From NCBI RefSeq assembly GCF_030269925.1, contig NC_085128.1, positions 1,056,501 through 1,120,500 on the forward strand: a stretch of 64,000 nucleotides of DNA. The letters run 5' to 3'. Positions 34,411 to 44,818 of this stretch are shown here, piece after piece; position 1 is the stretch's first letter, and each line of letters starts with the position of its first letter. The stretch is from Bombyx mori (Eukaryota > Arthropoda > Insecta > Lepidoptera > Bombycidae). The notes below the pieces were generated by a model. That model did no database searches. It saw only the letters and a list, made by a program, of their open reading frames with translations, and was not told the DNA's origin. Position numbers and translations under genes: made by a program.

Positions 34411-34494
<84 letters not shown>

Positions 34495-35820
34495 CCGACG
34501 AGCTACCGCCCGATTAGCCTCCTCATGTCTCTAGGCAAACTGTATGAGCGTCTGCTCTACAAACGCCTCAGAGACTTCGTCTCATCCAAGGGCATTCTTA
34601 TCGATGAACAATTCGGATTCCGTACAAATCACTCATGCGTTCAACAGGTGCACCGCCTCACGGAGCACATTCTTGTGGGGCTTAATCGACCAAAACCGTT
34701 ATACACGGGAGCTCTCTTCTTCGACGTCGCAAAAGCGTTCGACAAAGTCTGGCACAATGGTTTGATTTTCAAACTATTCAACATGGGCGTGCCGGATAGT
34801 CTTGTGCTCATCATACGGGACTTCTTGTCGAACCGCTCTTTTCGATATCGAGTCGAGGGAACCCGCTCCTCCCCACGACCTCTCACAGCTGGAGTCCCGC
34901 AAGGCTCTGTCCTCTCACCCCTCCTATTTAGCTTATTCGTCAACGATGTTCCCCGGTCGCCGCCGACCCATTTAGCTTTATTCGCCGACGACACGACTGT
35001 TTACTATTCTAGTAGAAATAAGTCCCTAATCGCGAAGAAGCTTCAGAGCGCAGCCCTAGCCCTAGGACAGTGGTTCCGAAAATGGCGCATAGACATCAAC
35101 CCAGCGAAAAGTACTGCGGTGCTATTTCAGAGGGGAAGCTCCACACGGATTTCCTCCCGGATTAGGAGGAGGAATCTCACACCCCCGATTACTCTCTTTA
35201 GACAACCCATACCCTGGGCCAGGAAGGTCAAGTACCTGGGCGTTACCCTGGATGCATCGATGACATTCCGCCCGCATATAAAATCAGTCCGTGACCGTGC
35301 CGCGTTTATTCTCGGTAGACTCTACCCCATGATCTGTAAGCGGAGTAAAATGTCCCTTCGGAACAAGGTGACACTTTACAAAACTTGCATAAGGCCCGTC
35401 ATGACTTACGCGAGTGTGGTGTTCGCTCACGCGGCCCGCACACACATAGACACCCTCCAATCCCTACAATCCCGCTTTTGCAGGTTAGCTGTCGGGGCTC
35501 CGTGGTTCGTGAGGAACGTTGACCTACACGACGACCTGGGCCTCGAATCAATTCGGAAATACATGAAGTCAGCGTCGGAACGATACTTCGATAAGGCTAT
35601 GCGTCATGATAATCGCCTTATCGTTGCCGCCGCTGACTACTCCCCGAATCCTGATCATGCAGGAGCCAGTCACCGTCGACGCCCTAGACACGTCCTTACG
35701 GATCCATCAGATCCAATAACCTTTGCATTAGATGCCTTCAGCTCTAATACTAGGGGCAGGCTTAGGGACCCCGGTAACCGTACTCGTCGAACTCGACAAA
35801 GAGGTCGACGTGCAACCTAA
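32865..35820 (+). pseudogene. Jockey LINE ORF2 (endonuclease and reverse transcriptase), broken by an A79 run
   Basis: Starts at ATG 32865 after TAA-TCA, in the same frame as ORF1. The endonuclease domain (about residues 10-225) shows the expected NAYG, VQET, SVYLPP, GDLN, DILDIAL and SDHRPV motifs. The reverse transcriptase begins near 34220 (LRPRKAPGSDGIS). At 34412-34490 a run of 79 A replaces a short A-tract and shifts the frame. The rest continues in another frame from 34492 with SYRPISLL, DEQFGFR, FFDVAKAFDKVWH, GVPQGSVLSP and the catalytic FADD, ending at 35820. Apart from the A-run no stop is seen. The enzyme nicks target DNA and copies the RNA by target-primed reverse transcription. 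Confidence 0.9.
34412..34490 (+). repeat. A79 homopolymer inside ORF2
   Basis: 79 consecutive A, encoding poly-Lys in both reading frames. The corresponding site in the related copy (near 59730) has only a short non-homopolymer stretch. Length change of 1 modulo 3 explains the frame change. Confidence 0.9.
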
Positions 35821-35832
35821 CCCATGCATCAG

Positions 35833-35866
35833 CCCGCTGAGTTTCTCGCCGGATCTTCTCAGCGGG
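35833..35866 (+). ncRNA. Conserved hairpin in the Jockey 3' UTR
   Basis: CCCGCTGAG (35833-35841) pairs with CTCAGCGGG (35858-35866) around a 16-nt loop. Other copies have CCCACTGAG/CTCAGTGGG, a compensatory change. Likely part of the RNA signal recognised by the reverse transcriptase (inference). Confidence 0.6.
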
Positions 35867-36045
35867 TCGCGATTCCGATCCGGTAGTAGATTCATTCGCG
35901 AAACAATTGCTCTTGAGTTGTTAGGTCTCCTTCGGAGGCGCTCGGGCAGTTGTTAGCAAATCCCACCCCTCTTGGCTGAGCCTTTGCTCGCCCACCTGTC
36001 CTGGTGAAACTGGAAAGGCCTTCGGGCCACCAGTAAACTTTCAAT

Positions 36046-36079
<34 letters not shown>

Positions 36080-36252
36080 ATCGGAACTACTCGAAGCGAA
36101 ACAGCGAACGGATCATCTGAAGCGAAGCGGAAGAAGCGAATTGAGAATTTTAGTGTTTGTTGAGTGTTATAAGTGTTCTAAGTGTTGAATACAGTTTTTA
36201 AATTTTACTTCGGTGGAATTTTATTTATCTCGAACCCCAGCGCGTAACAGTA

Positions 36253-36737
36253 TTATAAAGAATAGATTATATATAATAGAAATACATAAATGTATTTTAT
36301 CAAGAAGGTATCTAATTACCATATAACTCGAGGCTCCGTAGCATTGTTACACACGCCTTTCATTAATACGCTTTCTACTTTTCCGTAATGTATTAGGTAC
36401 TGCTGGCGGTGTCGTTTGATAATAAACAATATTATTAACCCACTTGAAAAAAGAAGAATGTTCTAAATTCCATTATTTTTATGAGTGTTACCTCAGAACT
36501 TTTTTCCAGGAGAAACGATTTGGATGATTATTTGCGCTTGAAAACTGGTGCTTCTCGTGTGATCCCATTTAAATTTCATCAAGATCTGACCAGTAGTTTT
36601 TAAGTTGATCCTTAATCATGCATATTTAAGTCATGATTATACCATACTGGTGTTTTTTTTTTTGTATCGCCCGTTATTTTATCTGAGGCTAGTGGATGCG
36701 GTCACACGGACAGAGGGGCGTCTCAAAAGACTCCTCA
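36253..36737. other. Intergenic DNA, nothing recognised
   Basis: AT-rich, no supported feature. Confidence 0.5.
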
Positions 36738-36870
36738 TTGCTTCAGATAGGCAGAGGGGCTCACAGATTACCTAGTATCTCATGGTTAGCAGAACCCATA
36801 GAAATCAGTCTGTGAATGTCCCAACCCACCTTGAGATACTGAGTTGGAGCTAAGCTCAGTTTTATTATGG
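36738..36870 (-). mobile_element. Degenerate Bm1-like fragment
   Basis: 'cttcagataggcagagggg', 'gcagaacccatagaaatcag' and 'aacccaccttgagatactga' align with the Bm1 3' half. Confidence 0.5.
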
Positions 36871-36960
36871 GAGTCCCACCCTCACCTGTACATAAATGGT
36901 ACCAGTTTAATTGAGTTCACAATGTACCATATCCGCAGTCCGATTGGCGATAACATTTGG

Positions 36961-37092
36961 TTTTTTTTTACTTAGATGGATGGACGAGCTCACAGCCCAC
37001 CTGGTGTTAAGTGGTTACTGGAGCCCGTAGACATATACAACGTAAATGCGCCACCCACCTTGAGATATTAGTTCTAAGGTCTCAAGTATAGT
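36961..37092 (-). mobile_element. Bm1 SINE 3' fragment
   Basis: T-run, 'cttagatggatggacgagct', ending at 'ggtctcaagtatagt'. Confidence 0.9.
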
Positions 37093-37425
37093 GTGCTTGA
37101 ATAAAACCTGCAGCTCTTGATCTTCCATTAATCCCTTAACCGGTTTTATAAGTAGATGGGGTGATGCTATCACATAGTCAAAATGTATTTGTTTGGTTTA
37201 GCAAGAGAACTGTTTGTCTTTGAAATTAGTGTTTTGCTTTGGCAAAATTCCAAATACATCCGAGTCACTGTTCGAAAGGGTAATTAGTAAACAGAATAAC
37301 AACAACAAAATCATGACCTGATTATACATAGGGGTCACTACCCTCAATCCGATCATGTTAGAGAAGGGACAATATATCCTATGGTTTCTATTTAAATTGC
37401 AAGTCTTTAATTAAGTATTATCAAG

Positions 37426-37550
37426 CAGGCAGCGGCTTGGCTCTGCCCCTGGCATTGCTGAAGTCCATGGGCGACGGTAACCACTCACCATCAGGTGGGC
37501 CATATGCTCGTCTGCCTAAATGGGCAATAAAAAAATAAAAAAATATTATA
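37426..37550 (+). mobile_element. L1Bm/BMC1-type LINE 3' terminal fragment
   Basis: 'ggcagcggcttggctctgcc' to 'gctcgtctgcctaaatggg' and an A-rich tail. Confidence 0.85.
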
Positions 37551-37640
37551 TAATCATTATTTAGGTAGAGCTACTTATAAATAAAAAATCTGTGTTCTAT
37601 GGTCGAAATCCATATAATTATTATAATACCACAAGATATA

Positions 37641-38083
37641 CTGAAGTTGGCTAAAAGATTAGACGCCTGATGCACTCGTATCAAGCGACGCCACTGTGAC
37701 GGTGCTTGATACCGCAGGCTATTAGCAATATCTTCTTCTACCAAAATCTTCTAATGAAATAGCCTACTTGAAATATGTTCATGATTACTTCCTCGATGAA
37801 TGAATAACAGCTTTAAAAATCAAATTCGAACAAGTTATAAATTGCCCTAATACCGGTGGCAGGGTCTTCTGGACCCGCAAGATTAGGTATCACCACCCTG
37901 CCTACTTCTGCTGTAAAGCAATAATGCGTTTCAGTTTGACGGGTGGTGTAGCCATTGTACTGTGAAATTTAGAATAAAAACTCATGTCTGAAGATGGGTA
38001 GCAGCATTTATGTTAACCTTATACCATAGTTACCTTTTAATATCAGGTGAGACGTGAACTAGTTCAGTCACTATAAAAAAAAT
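37641..38083 (+). mobile_element. Old full-length Bm1
   Basis: Diverged over its whole length but collinear: head 'ggctaaaagattagacgcc' and 'taccgcaggct', body 'accggtggcagggtcttctg', 'gtaaagcaataatgcgtttc', and an A-tail. Probably one of the oldest Bm1 copies here. Confidence 0.7.
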
Positions 38084-38085
38084 AT

Positions 38086-38131
38086 ATAAATAAATATAAA
38101 TAAATATAAATAAATATAAATATATAAATAT
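38086..38131. repeat. (TAAATA)n-like simple repeat
   Basis: Repeated 'aaataaat' units between the old Bm1 and the tRNA-derived SINE. Probably the expanded A/T tail of the latter. Confidence 0.6.
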
Positions 38132-38378
38132 TTTACTAACAATCATGCCACGTTAACTGGTCCCGTGATAAATCAGTAAACAACTTGTGTTACAGGTACC
38201 AGATATCGGAAATAAATGTAAGATTTTTATTATACACATACATATATTTAATATACATCCATAACCCTGGAAAAGAGATTTATATTTATCATACAAATAT
38301 CTTCCCTTGGCGGGTTTCGAACCCGCTACCCCCTAGTGTAGTGACCATGTCACTTACCACTACACCAGACGGACGTTA
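38128..38378 (-). mobile_element. tRNA-derived SINE (second family)
   Basis: Same family as 4431-4690, reversed: body 'cacgttaactggtcccgtga', then B-box region 'gggtttcgaacccgc' (one base longer than consensus) and A-box region 'cacttaccactacacca' in plus order. Confidence 0.8.
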
Positions 38379-38589
38379 AGTATATTCGAATTATATTCGA
38401 AACATACACACAAAATGGAAAAGTAATCGCGAACACTGTAAATCACCTTTCTAGCTATGTGAGCTCATGAAGAACATCGCCCGCGTGATATATTATTCAA
38501 TCTAAATTTACAACTTCCAACTTCTAATATATGTAGTTTCTTTATAAATAATACAGTGTGAATACTTTTGTAATTTTAGTATATTCCGA

Positions 38590-38668
38590 TTTGTTTTGTG
38601 TACATGAATGAAATTGCTCGCAGCCCACTTGATGTTAAGCTGTTTGTGCATTAGCATCGCAATATCAA
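38590..38668 (-). mobile_element. Degenerate Bm1-like fragment
   Basis: 'ttgctcgcagcccacttgat' and 'gttaagctgtttgtgc' recall the Bm1 3' end. Weak. Confidence 0.35.
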
Positions 38669-38769
38669 TACCGTAACAAGAAGGGCTATAAAAAAAAGGT
38701 TGCTTAGGAAGAAAACGCACGATTGCTTCGAACCATCGTATGAAGTCTGCTTACCGCTTTACATCAAAT

Positions 38770-38928
38770 AGAGCTTTCGTCTATACTCATTAAACATAAT
38801 TGTAGAGTAATTAATTAATAATAGGGCTTTCGTCTATACTCATTAAAAATAATTGTAGAGTAATTAATTAATAATAGAGCTTTCGTCTATACTCATTAAA
38901 AATAATTGTAGAGTAATTCATTATTAAT
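38770..38928. repeat. Three 53-bp tandem repeats
   Basis: Units start 'aga/aggctttcgtctatact'-like at 38770, 38823 and 38876 and are nearly identical. Confidence 0.85.
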
Positions 38929-39027
38929 ATGATTCATTAGTCTGCTGGTTAATGACTCTAACCACTGTACCGATGAGCTTGGATTCGATTCTGCGTCAGA
39001 ATTCATATAGTTGTCAAAATATCTCTA

Positions 39028-39312
39028 ACTACTTGACCCGACAGACTTTGTAGTGCCTCAATCGATAAATAAAAGATCTAAACTTTTGTATAAAATAAAC
39101 TTAAAACGAACAAAAGATATTCGTCCGGCGGGGAAAACATCAAAGGAAAAACAAATTTGTTATTTTTATTTAATTCCGAGCATTTTCATATTTATCTACC
39201 TTTTAAACCTTCTCTGGACTTCCACAAATAATTCAAGACCAAAATTAGCCAAATCGGTTCAGCCGTTCTCGAGTTTTAGCGAGACTAACGAACAACAATT
39301 CATTTTTTATTG
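39028..39312 (-). mobile_element. Lepidopteran Helitron-like repeat ('gacccg(g/a)cagacttt' type)
   Basis: 'acttgacccgacagactttg', 'gtgcctcaatcgataaataa' and 'ccaaatcggttcagccgttc' are characteristic of an abundant moth repeat ending in 'agctagt'. A shorter relative on the plus strand lies at 51930-52036. Confidence 0.5.
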
Positions 39313-39875
39313 AGGTCTAAATGTACAAACTTGTTGTTATCGCGTAGACATATGACACAGTAGATAATTCTACATTAGAGCTGTACAATGCGAATATTAT
39401 TTTTCGTAAACATATATTTGCTTGCAACCAAAATGTAACGATTTTCTAAAATCGAAATCACTTTTAATTATTAGCCGGTGTACTGTGGAGGTATCCACTA
39501 AATTCTACGCCCACGTTCTGTCGTCGATAAATCTGCTAATACCAATCGGCCGTATTACCGTGAGGCTAATAAAATGCGTTTACGGCTTACAAATACACAG
39601 TCGAGAGCGCTGTCATTACAAATGTTAAGGATTTATTAAGATAAATGTGCTTTTGGATGTGGCAGATTAGTATATTCAAATAAATTTTATAATTATTGTC
39701 TGTTTATAACAAACAATGAAAAATTTATATTTATTGTCTTATAACAAACAATGAAATGACAAAAAATCGGTTTGCGTAAACGTACCTAATTATTTTAGGG
39801 GACAATGTGTGAATCAGTTCAACAAGATTCCAGAAAATGATTGATTATTTAAGAGGATTTAAGAGAATTATAGAA
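39313..39875. other. AT-rich intergenic DNA
   Basis: A short direct repeat ('ataacaaacaatgaaa') occurs near 39706 and 39741. No gene supported. Confidence 0.5.
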
Positions 39876-40135
39876 TTTTTTTTTATTGTTTAGATGGGTG
39901 GACGATCTCACAGTCCACCTGGTGTTACGTAGTTACTGGAGCCTATAGACATCTATAACCTAAATGTGCCACCCACCTTGAGATATGGTTCTAAGGTCTT
40001 AGTATAGTTACAACGGCTACCCCACCCTTCGAACCGTAACGCATTACTGCTTCACGGCTGAAATAGGCAGGGTGGTGGTACCTACCCATGCGGACTAACA
40101 AGACGTCCTACCACCAGTAATTACGCAAATCATAT
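39876..40135 (-). mobile_element. Bm1 SINE fragment
   Basis: T-run, 'attgtttagatgggtggacg', body, end just past 'ccagtaattacgcaaatcat'. Confidence 0.9.
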
Positions 40136-40808
40136 TTTACTATTATGTTTAATTGTTGTCGTTAAGGGATATTTTACTATCATGGCACTTCAATGAATAA
40201 TGAACATGAGGCGACTACTCCCGGACTGTTCTTTTTATTTCTGAATTATAATATGTTTTTTCTCCTACCTACGCCGAAAGTTCGGTTTTCCTCCCGCTGT
40301 ACAGGGAAGAAAATCTAACTTTTCCTCCCTGGGTACTGACAAGTGCGCATGCGCGTTAGTGTCTACGTCTGCTCTCACGCACCTTAAATTTTCCGCCATG
40401 GTTGTGCTCGGGTAATTTGCAATATAGTGTTTAGTGTAAAAGTGAAATAAACGAATATATTTTAAAGTGCAAGTTGGCAATTACTTTCTGAAGTCTTGAT
40501 CTCCGGTATTCTCCGGTGTTTAGTTTAATTTTATCCGTCGTACGGCAATATTAGCGTAGCACAATCACTCTCAAATGATAGCCACGACTACTCTGCGAAG
40601 AGTGCAAACGACTGAGAAGAATAAGCCTCAACATTTACAAGTACTGCTATTACAACAGTAGTCAATACATAGTAAGTAATGAGTGTCAGTAAGTATTATT
40701 AACATTAAATGTTATTTAACTGAAAACTACATATATTTTGTGAAGGTATTCAACAACATTTAGAATGTAATGGTAGTTAAGTAAAAACACAACCAGATTT
40801 AATTTGTA
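40136..40808. other. Non-repetitive stretch with promoter-like motifs
   Basis: TGCGCATGCGCG at about 40344-40355 matches the NRF1 core. 'gccgccatggttg' follows. A local inverted repeat of 'gttttcctccc' type spans about 40278-40337. No open frame with a domain. Confidence 0.35.
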
Positions 40809-41050
40809 CTGGTGGTAGGACCTCTTGTGAGTCCACACGGGTAGGTACCACCACCCCGCCTATTTCAGCCCTAAAGCAGTAATGCGTTTCGGTCTGAAGG
40901 GCAGGGCAGCCGTTGTAACTATACTGAGACCTTAGAACTTATATCTCAAGGTGGGTGACGCATTTACGTTGTAGACCTTTATGGGCTCCAGTAACCACTT
41001 AACACCAGGTGGGCTGTGAGCTCGTCCACCAAACTAGGCTATAAAAAATA
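40809..41050 (+). mobile_element. Bm1 SINE fragment
   Basis: 'actggtggtaggacctcttg' to 'aactaggctataaaaa'. Confidence 0.9.
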
Positions 41051-41390
41051 AAAGATGTGGGTCATCAGTTACAACGTATCTACCGAAAACTACCACTAAC
41101 GCCTCCTAATATGTTTTTATTAGGTGTTAATAGGATATTAGAACATAACATATCCATTCAATTTTGTAGCTGACCATACATGCCACATCCAACTAAATTT
41201 TATTATCAATTCATGAAACTGATATGATCGTGCCGCCTACGTGCTCGGTTATTTTCAGTGAATTTCGTACGAATCTAGACTTTTTGACGACGACTTAAAG
41301 TATTGAATTGCAAGTTTTAGATTCATTATCATATACTTGTGATGAAATTCAACGAGCCTAGTTAGCTCATAAGCGGAGCGGAGAGGTTAT
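41051..41390. other. Intergenic DNA, nothing recognised
   Basis: No supported feature. Confidence 0.5.
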
Positions 41391-41838
41391 TTTTATTGTT
41401 TAAATGGGTAGACAAGCTCACGGCTCACCTAGTGTTAAGTGGACGCCGCAGCCCATAGACATCAACAGCATAAATAGCTTCATCCACCTTGAAACACGAG
41501 ATATAAGTCTCAATTTTACAGTACAACTAATGCGCCACCCTTCAAACCCAAACTGATTACTGCTTCACGGCAGAAAATATATAATGCTGGTTGGTTGTAA
41601 TCTACCATCAGTAATTATATTTGCCGATTTGACAGCTGAAATAGGCGGGGTGGTGGTGGTTATATCTACCAGTACGAACTCACAAGACATCCTACCACCA
41701 GTAATTACGCAAATTATAATTTTATCGGGTTTTATTTTGAGTACACGTTATTATTCCTTCACCGTGGAAGTCAATCGTGAACAATTGTTAAATACATATT
41801 TCATTATAAAAATTAAAACCTGCCAGTGGGACATTTTA
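41391..41838 (-). mobile_element. Bm1 SINE, old, with partial internal duplication
   Basis: The 3' half is at 41391-41620, including 'ctaccatcagtaattata'. The block 'gacagctgaaataggcgggg' to 'ctaccaccagtaattacg' then repeats it, and the copy continues to 'attataaaaattaaaacctg'. The same internal block is therefore present twice. Confidence 0.7.
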
Positions 41839-42823
41839 TATTGCGCAAGGGGAAAACCTAGATGCAAGTTAGCCTATATTATTGCCTAGGGTTGAAAATA
41901 ACTTTCATAAACTATTCACTCGAAATAGATTCAATGGTTTGGACGTGACAACATAACAGACAGAGTTGCCTTCATTTATCAATAGGTTATAATGTTCTTT
42001 TCTATCTAACATTTAACACAAAAGGAAAATTCCAAATTTATTTTAAATGACTAACAAATATTTTCCGATTTAAATGAATTAAAAAAACTGATATTCAGCT
42101 GTTTAACGGAAGGTTCAAAACTATGCTCGAACTTGATGAGCAGCATCCACGACCGATAGAATAAAAATCGCTAATCGCTGTCACTGGCACCTGAACTCAC
42201 AAACTCTAATAAATTTATGCATAAACGTAAGCAATAACGATTTACAGCCGCTGTTACGTTCGCTGAGCGTCTGATTTGAAATTACGATATTTTAAAATCT
42301 TTGTAACGATTGTTTTATTGAGAAACATGTGCTACACGCGTCTTCCGGCTGGAAATACAGGTATATCTGCTTTCTTATCCTTATTCGACAAAGATTGCGA
42401 GCGTATTCGTCACTTTCTTAACGGCCCCAAAGATACTGCCTATTTTGGAAACAATGGTAGATTTAACACGTTTTGAAATTGAACAAGTACATACATGTGT
42501 TTTAACGACATTTAAGTTGAAATAAATGATTTGATTTGAGACTTCATCTCACGAGAATCGCGAATTCTTAGTTGACAACAAAAAAATTCGCCGGAGAATG
42601 GGCTGCATTGCTCTCAGGAGCTCGGTAAAGACCAGCCAGTGCTGTCTGGGACCTACCGGAAAGCAATTTTGCTTTCTGCAATATGAAACAGCCACGTCAA
42701 TATGATACGTGTTTAGATAAAAAGGCCTTTTAGTTTATAACCCATCCAGCTATTATTCAGAAGATATCAGTGCACATATTTTGACACCAGCCGCCTTGAA
42801 ATCTCAATTACCTGTAGAATTTT
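41839..42823. other. Intergenic DNA, nothing recognised
   Basis: No gene or RNA supported. A 60-codon frame at 42276-42476 has no recognisable domain. Confidence 0.5.
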
Positions 42824-42990
42824 GAAGTCGTCGTGACCTAAAAAATAAGACGTCCGGTGCATTCGTTTCGGTTCGAAGTGTCAGGCAGCCATGGTGAGTG
42901 GTGACATTTACGTGTAAAGTCTATGGGCCCCGGTAACTACTTAACACCAGGTGGGCCGTGAGCTCGTCCAACCAACTAAGCAATAAATTA
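42824..42990 (+). mobile_element. Bm1 SINE with a large internal deletion
   Basis: The head 'gaagtcgtcgtgacctaaaa', 'acgtccggtgcattcg' jumps to 'tttcggttcgaagtgtcagg', then continues to 'caactaagcaataaa'. Confidence 0.85.
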
Positions 42991-43009
42991 AAAAAATACG
43001 ACGATACGA

Positions 43010-43092
43010 CGTAGAGCTTGGCGAGCGAAGTAACCCGTAAACGATACCCACTGAGTTTCACGCCAGATCTTCTCAGTGGGTAGGAAAAAACA
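43010..43092 (+). mobile_element. Jockey LINE 3' UTR fragment
   Basis: 'gagcgaagtaacccgtaaac', then the CCCACTGAG/CTCAGTGGG hairpin, then a direct jump to 'taggaaaaaa'. Everything between the hairpin and the tail is deleted. Confidence 0.75.
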
Positions 43093-43407
43093 CTTTAAAT
43101 GCAGTCATGCTTTGTGGCAGACACAGTAATAATGTGGCAACTAACCGCGCGGACTCTGACTAATATTATAATAACAACTAAATTACAAGATTGCAGAATT
43201 CCAATGATAAAGTATGAAGTACTTTCATTATTTAGTATTTGTTTTTCTGTAATTTGGCGTTGATCTATCGCGCAAAAATAACTAAAACAGTCTAGACTAG
43301 ACTTGTGCTCTATGGTTCAGTAAAGTTAGCTGAAATTGCAACTCGCCGCAGTACTACTCGTTCAGATCTACGTGTTGCGGACAGATTCATAGTGTGTACA
43401 AATACAT

Positions 43408-43526
43408 TTATTACTGGTGGTAGGACGTCATGTGAATCCGCGCGGGTAGGTACCACCACGCTGCCATTTTCTGTCCTGAAGCAACAATGCGTTTCGGTTT
43501 AAAGGGTCGGGGCAGCCCTTGTACTG
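43408..43526 (+). mobile_element. Bm1 SINE middle fragment
   Basis: 'ttactggtggtaggacgtca' to 'ggcagcccttgtact', cut off by the Jockey fragment. Confidence 0.85.
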
Positions 43527-43895
43527 TCTGGATACCCGATCCTGTGGACCAAATGGTAAACAGTCGACGTCGCCCTAAGCACGCCATTATGGATCCTCCC
43601 GATCCAATAACGGTGCTTTTACCTCAAGCACGGGTCACCGTCCTTACCGAACCAGTTGCTAGCGACTAAGGGCTCGACGAGTAAATTAACCCATAGACAC
43701 AGCCACTGAGTTTCTCGCCGGATCTTCTCAGTGGGTCGTGTTTCTGATCCGGTGGAAAATTCTGCGAAGCACTTCTCTGGCTAGGGCCAGTGTTAGCAAC
43801 ACTCCCGGTTTGAGCCCCGTGACCTCACCTACATGTCAAGGAAAAGCTGAAATAGCCTCTCAATGCTATCAACATAGGAAAATAAAAAAAATAAG
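43527..43895 (+). mobile_element. Jockey LINE 3' fragment
   Basis: ORF2 C-terminus ('IPDPVDQMVNSRRRPKHAIM'-like), the hairpin with one lost C ('gccactgag'), then the 3' UTR to an A-rich tail. Closest to the 12868-13236 copy. Confidence 0.85.
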
Positions 43896-43992
43896 AAAAG
43901 TACTGTCCGGGGGTCGGAGAAGGGTATTCTTTCGGCTCCGGCCTCTGTGAGTCTCCTCTCGGTCATGGTAACGGGGCGACATAACTTTTTAC
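43896..43992. other. GC-rich stretch after a Jockey 3' end
   Basis: 'ccgggggtcggagaaggg' to 'catggtaacggggcgaca', between the Jockey fragment and a Bm1 3' piece. The position resembles the GC-rich block at 13237-13533. Confidence 0.4.
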
Positions 43993-44188
43993 TGCCTATT
44001 TCTGCCGTGAAGCAGTAATGCGTTTCGGTTTGAAAGGTGGGGCAGCCGTTGTAACTATACTTGAGACCTTAGAACTTATGTCTCAAGGTGAATGGCGCAT
44101 TTACGTTATGGATGTCTATGGGCTCCAGTAACCACTTAACACCAGGTGGGCTGTGAGCTCGTCCACCCAACTAAACAATAAAAATAAA
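43993..44188 (+). mobile_element. Bm1 SINE 3' fragment
   Basis: 'actgcctatttctgccgtga' to 'ccaactaaacaataaaa'. It repeats part of the Bm1 segment found before the Jockey fragment, so the Jockey did not simply split one Bm1. Confidence 0.85.
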
Positions 44189-44818
44189 AAAAATCATTTT
44201 ACTAAGATTTTTTTCCACTCCATCTCATCTTGTTTCATTTAATTTCATCCCAATTTATAAAAGTCTGAAATATCGACTTCAATCAACTTCATCTCATTTC
44301 GCTCCACATCATTTATCACATAACAGAATATGTACAAGTTGGAGATGTTTATAAACTCAACTCCGTTAATAATGGCCTCTCAAGAAGCCAATTCTAATAC
44401 TTAAAAAATAAAGAAAGATGGCTTAACACAAAACAGTTCGTATTCTTCAAGCATCACTTCGACATACCGGACTATGCATAAGTTTAATTTTCTTGAAGTC
44501 GAAATACGTTGTACACATATAGCTGAACCTCACTCATTAACATTCGTATTAAGCAGCTCGCATTTCTCGAATTCTCATACATTCTCATTGTCTTTTCGCT
44601 CTGAATACAGAACAGGTTTTTAATGAAAGGCTTACAAACAAAAATTTACATATACACATTCAGGTAAGATAAATAACAATAGTTATGACTGTCGGTACTT
44701 GAACCATTGTACCATGGTTCACTTGCGGACTAAATAATAATAATAATAATAATGGTTGGTTCTAAGTAAGTATCAGTGGAATGAAATATTTGAAATGTAT
44801 TAAACTGATAACTACTTT
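44189..44818. other. AT-rich intergenic DNA with (AAT)n
   Basis: (AAT)n near 44734-44752. No gene supported. Confidence 0.5.

Larger units (their letters stand above)
30827..36077 (+). mobile_element. Full-length Jockey-clade LINE
   Basis: About 5.25 kb bounded by an 11-bp target-site duplication TAATCGGAACT (30816-30826 and 36078-36088). It has a 5' UTR with its own Inr-DPE promoter, a gag-like ORF1, an ORF2 with endonuclease and reverse transcriptase, a ~230-bp 3' UTR with a hairpin, and a 3' A-tail (about 36050-36077). Its only major lesion is a 79-A run inside ORF2. The PRE_C2HC-type ORF1 and apurinic-type endonuclease fit the Jockey clade. Confidence 0.9.
30601..36252 (+). mobile_element. 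Possible solo LTR or promoter-bearing repeat split by a Jockey insertion
   Basis: Flanks of the Jockey element (30601-30826 and 36089-36252) form one sequence with Pol II LTR-like features. There is a TATA box and Inr on the left. On the right is a 3' part ending 'cccagcgcgtaac', whose GCGTAAC mirrors the GTTACGC near 30607. 'acgccatctat' occurs twice upstream of the TATA box. No second copy or clean target duplication was found in the window, so the LTR identity is inference. Confidence 0.4.

Noticed and set aside
38280..38375. tRNA gene on the minus strand
   Set aside because: Same SINE family. The T-loop region has an extra base, so it would not fold as a functional tRNA.
42276..42476. 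66-codon plus-strand frame
   Set aside because: Contains no recognised motif and no splice or promoter support.
43408..44188. Jockey fragment inserted cleanly into one Bm1
   Set aside because: The Bm1 pieces on either side overlap in content instead of continuing each other, and no target duplication was found.
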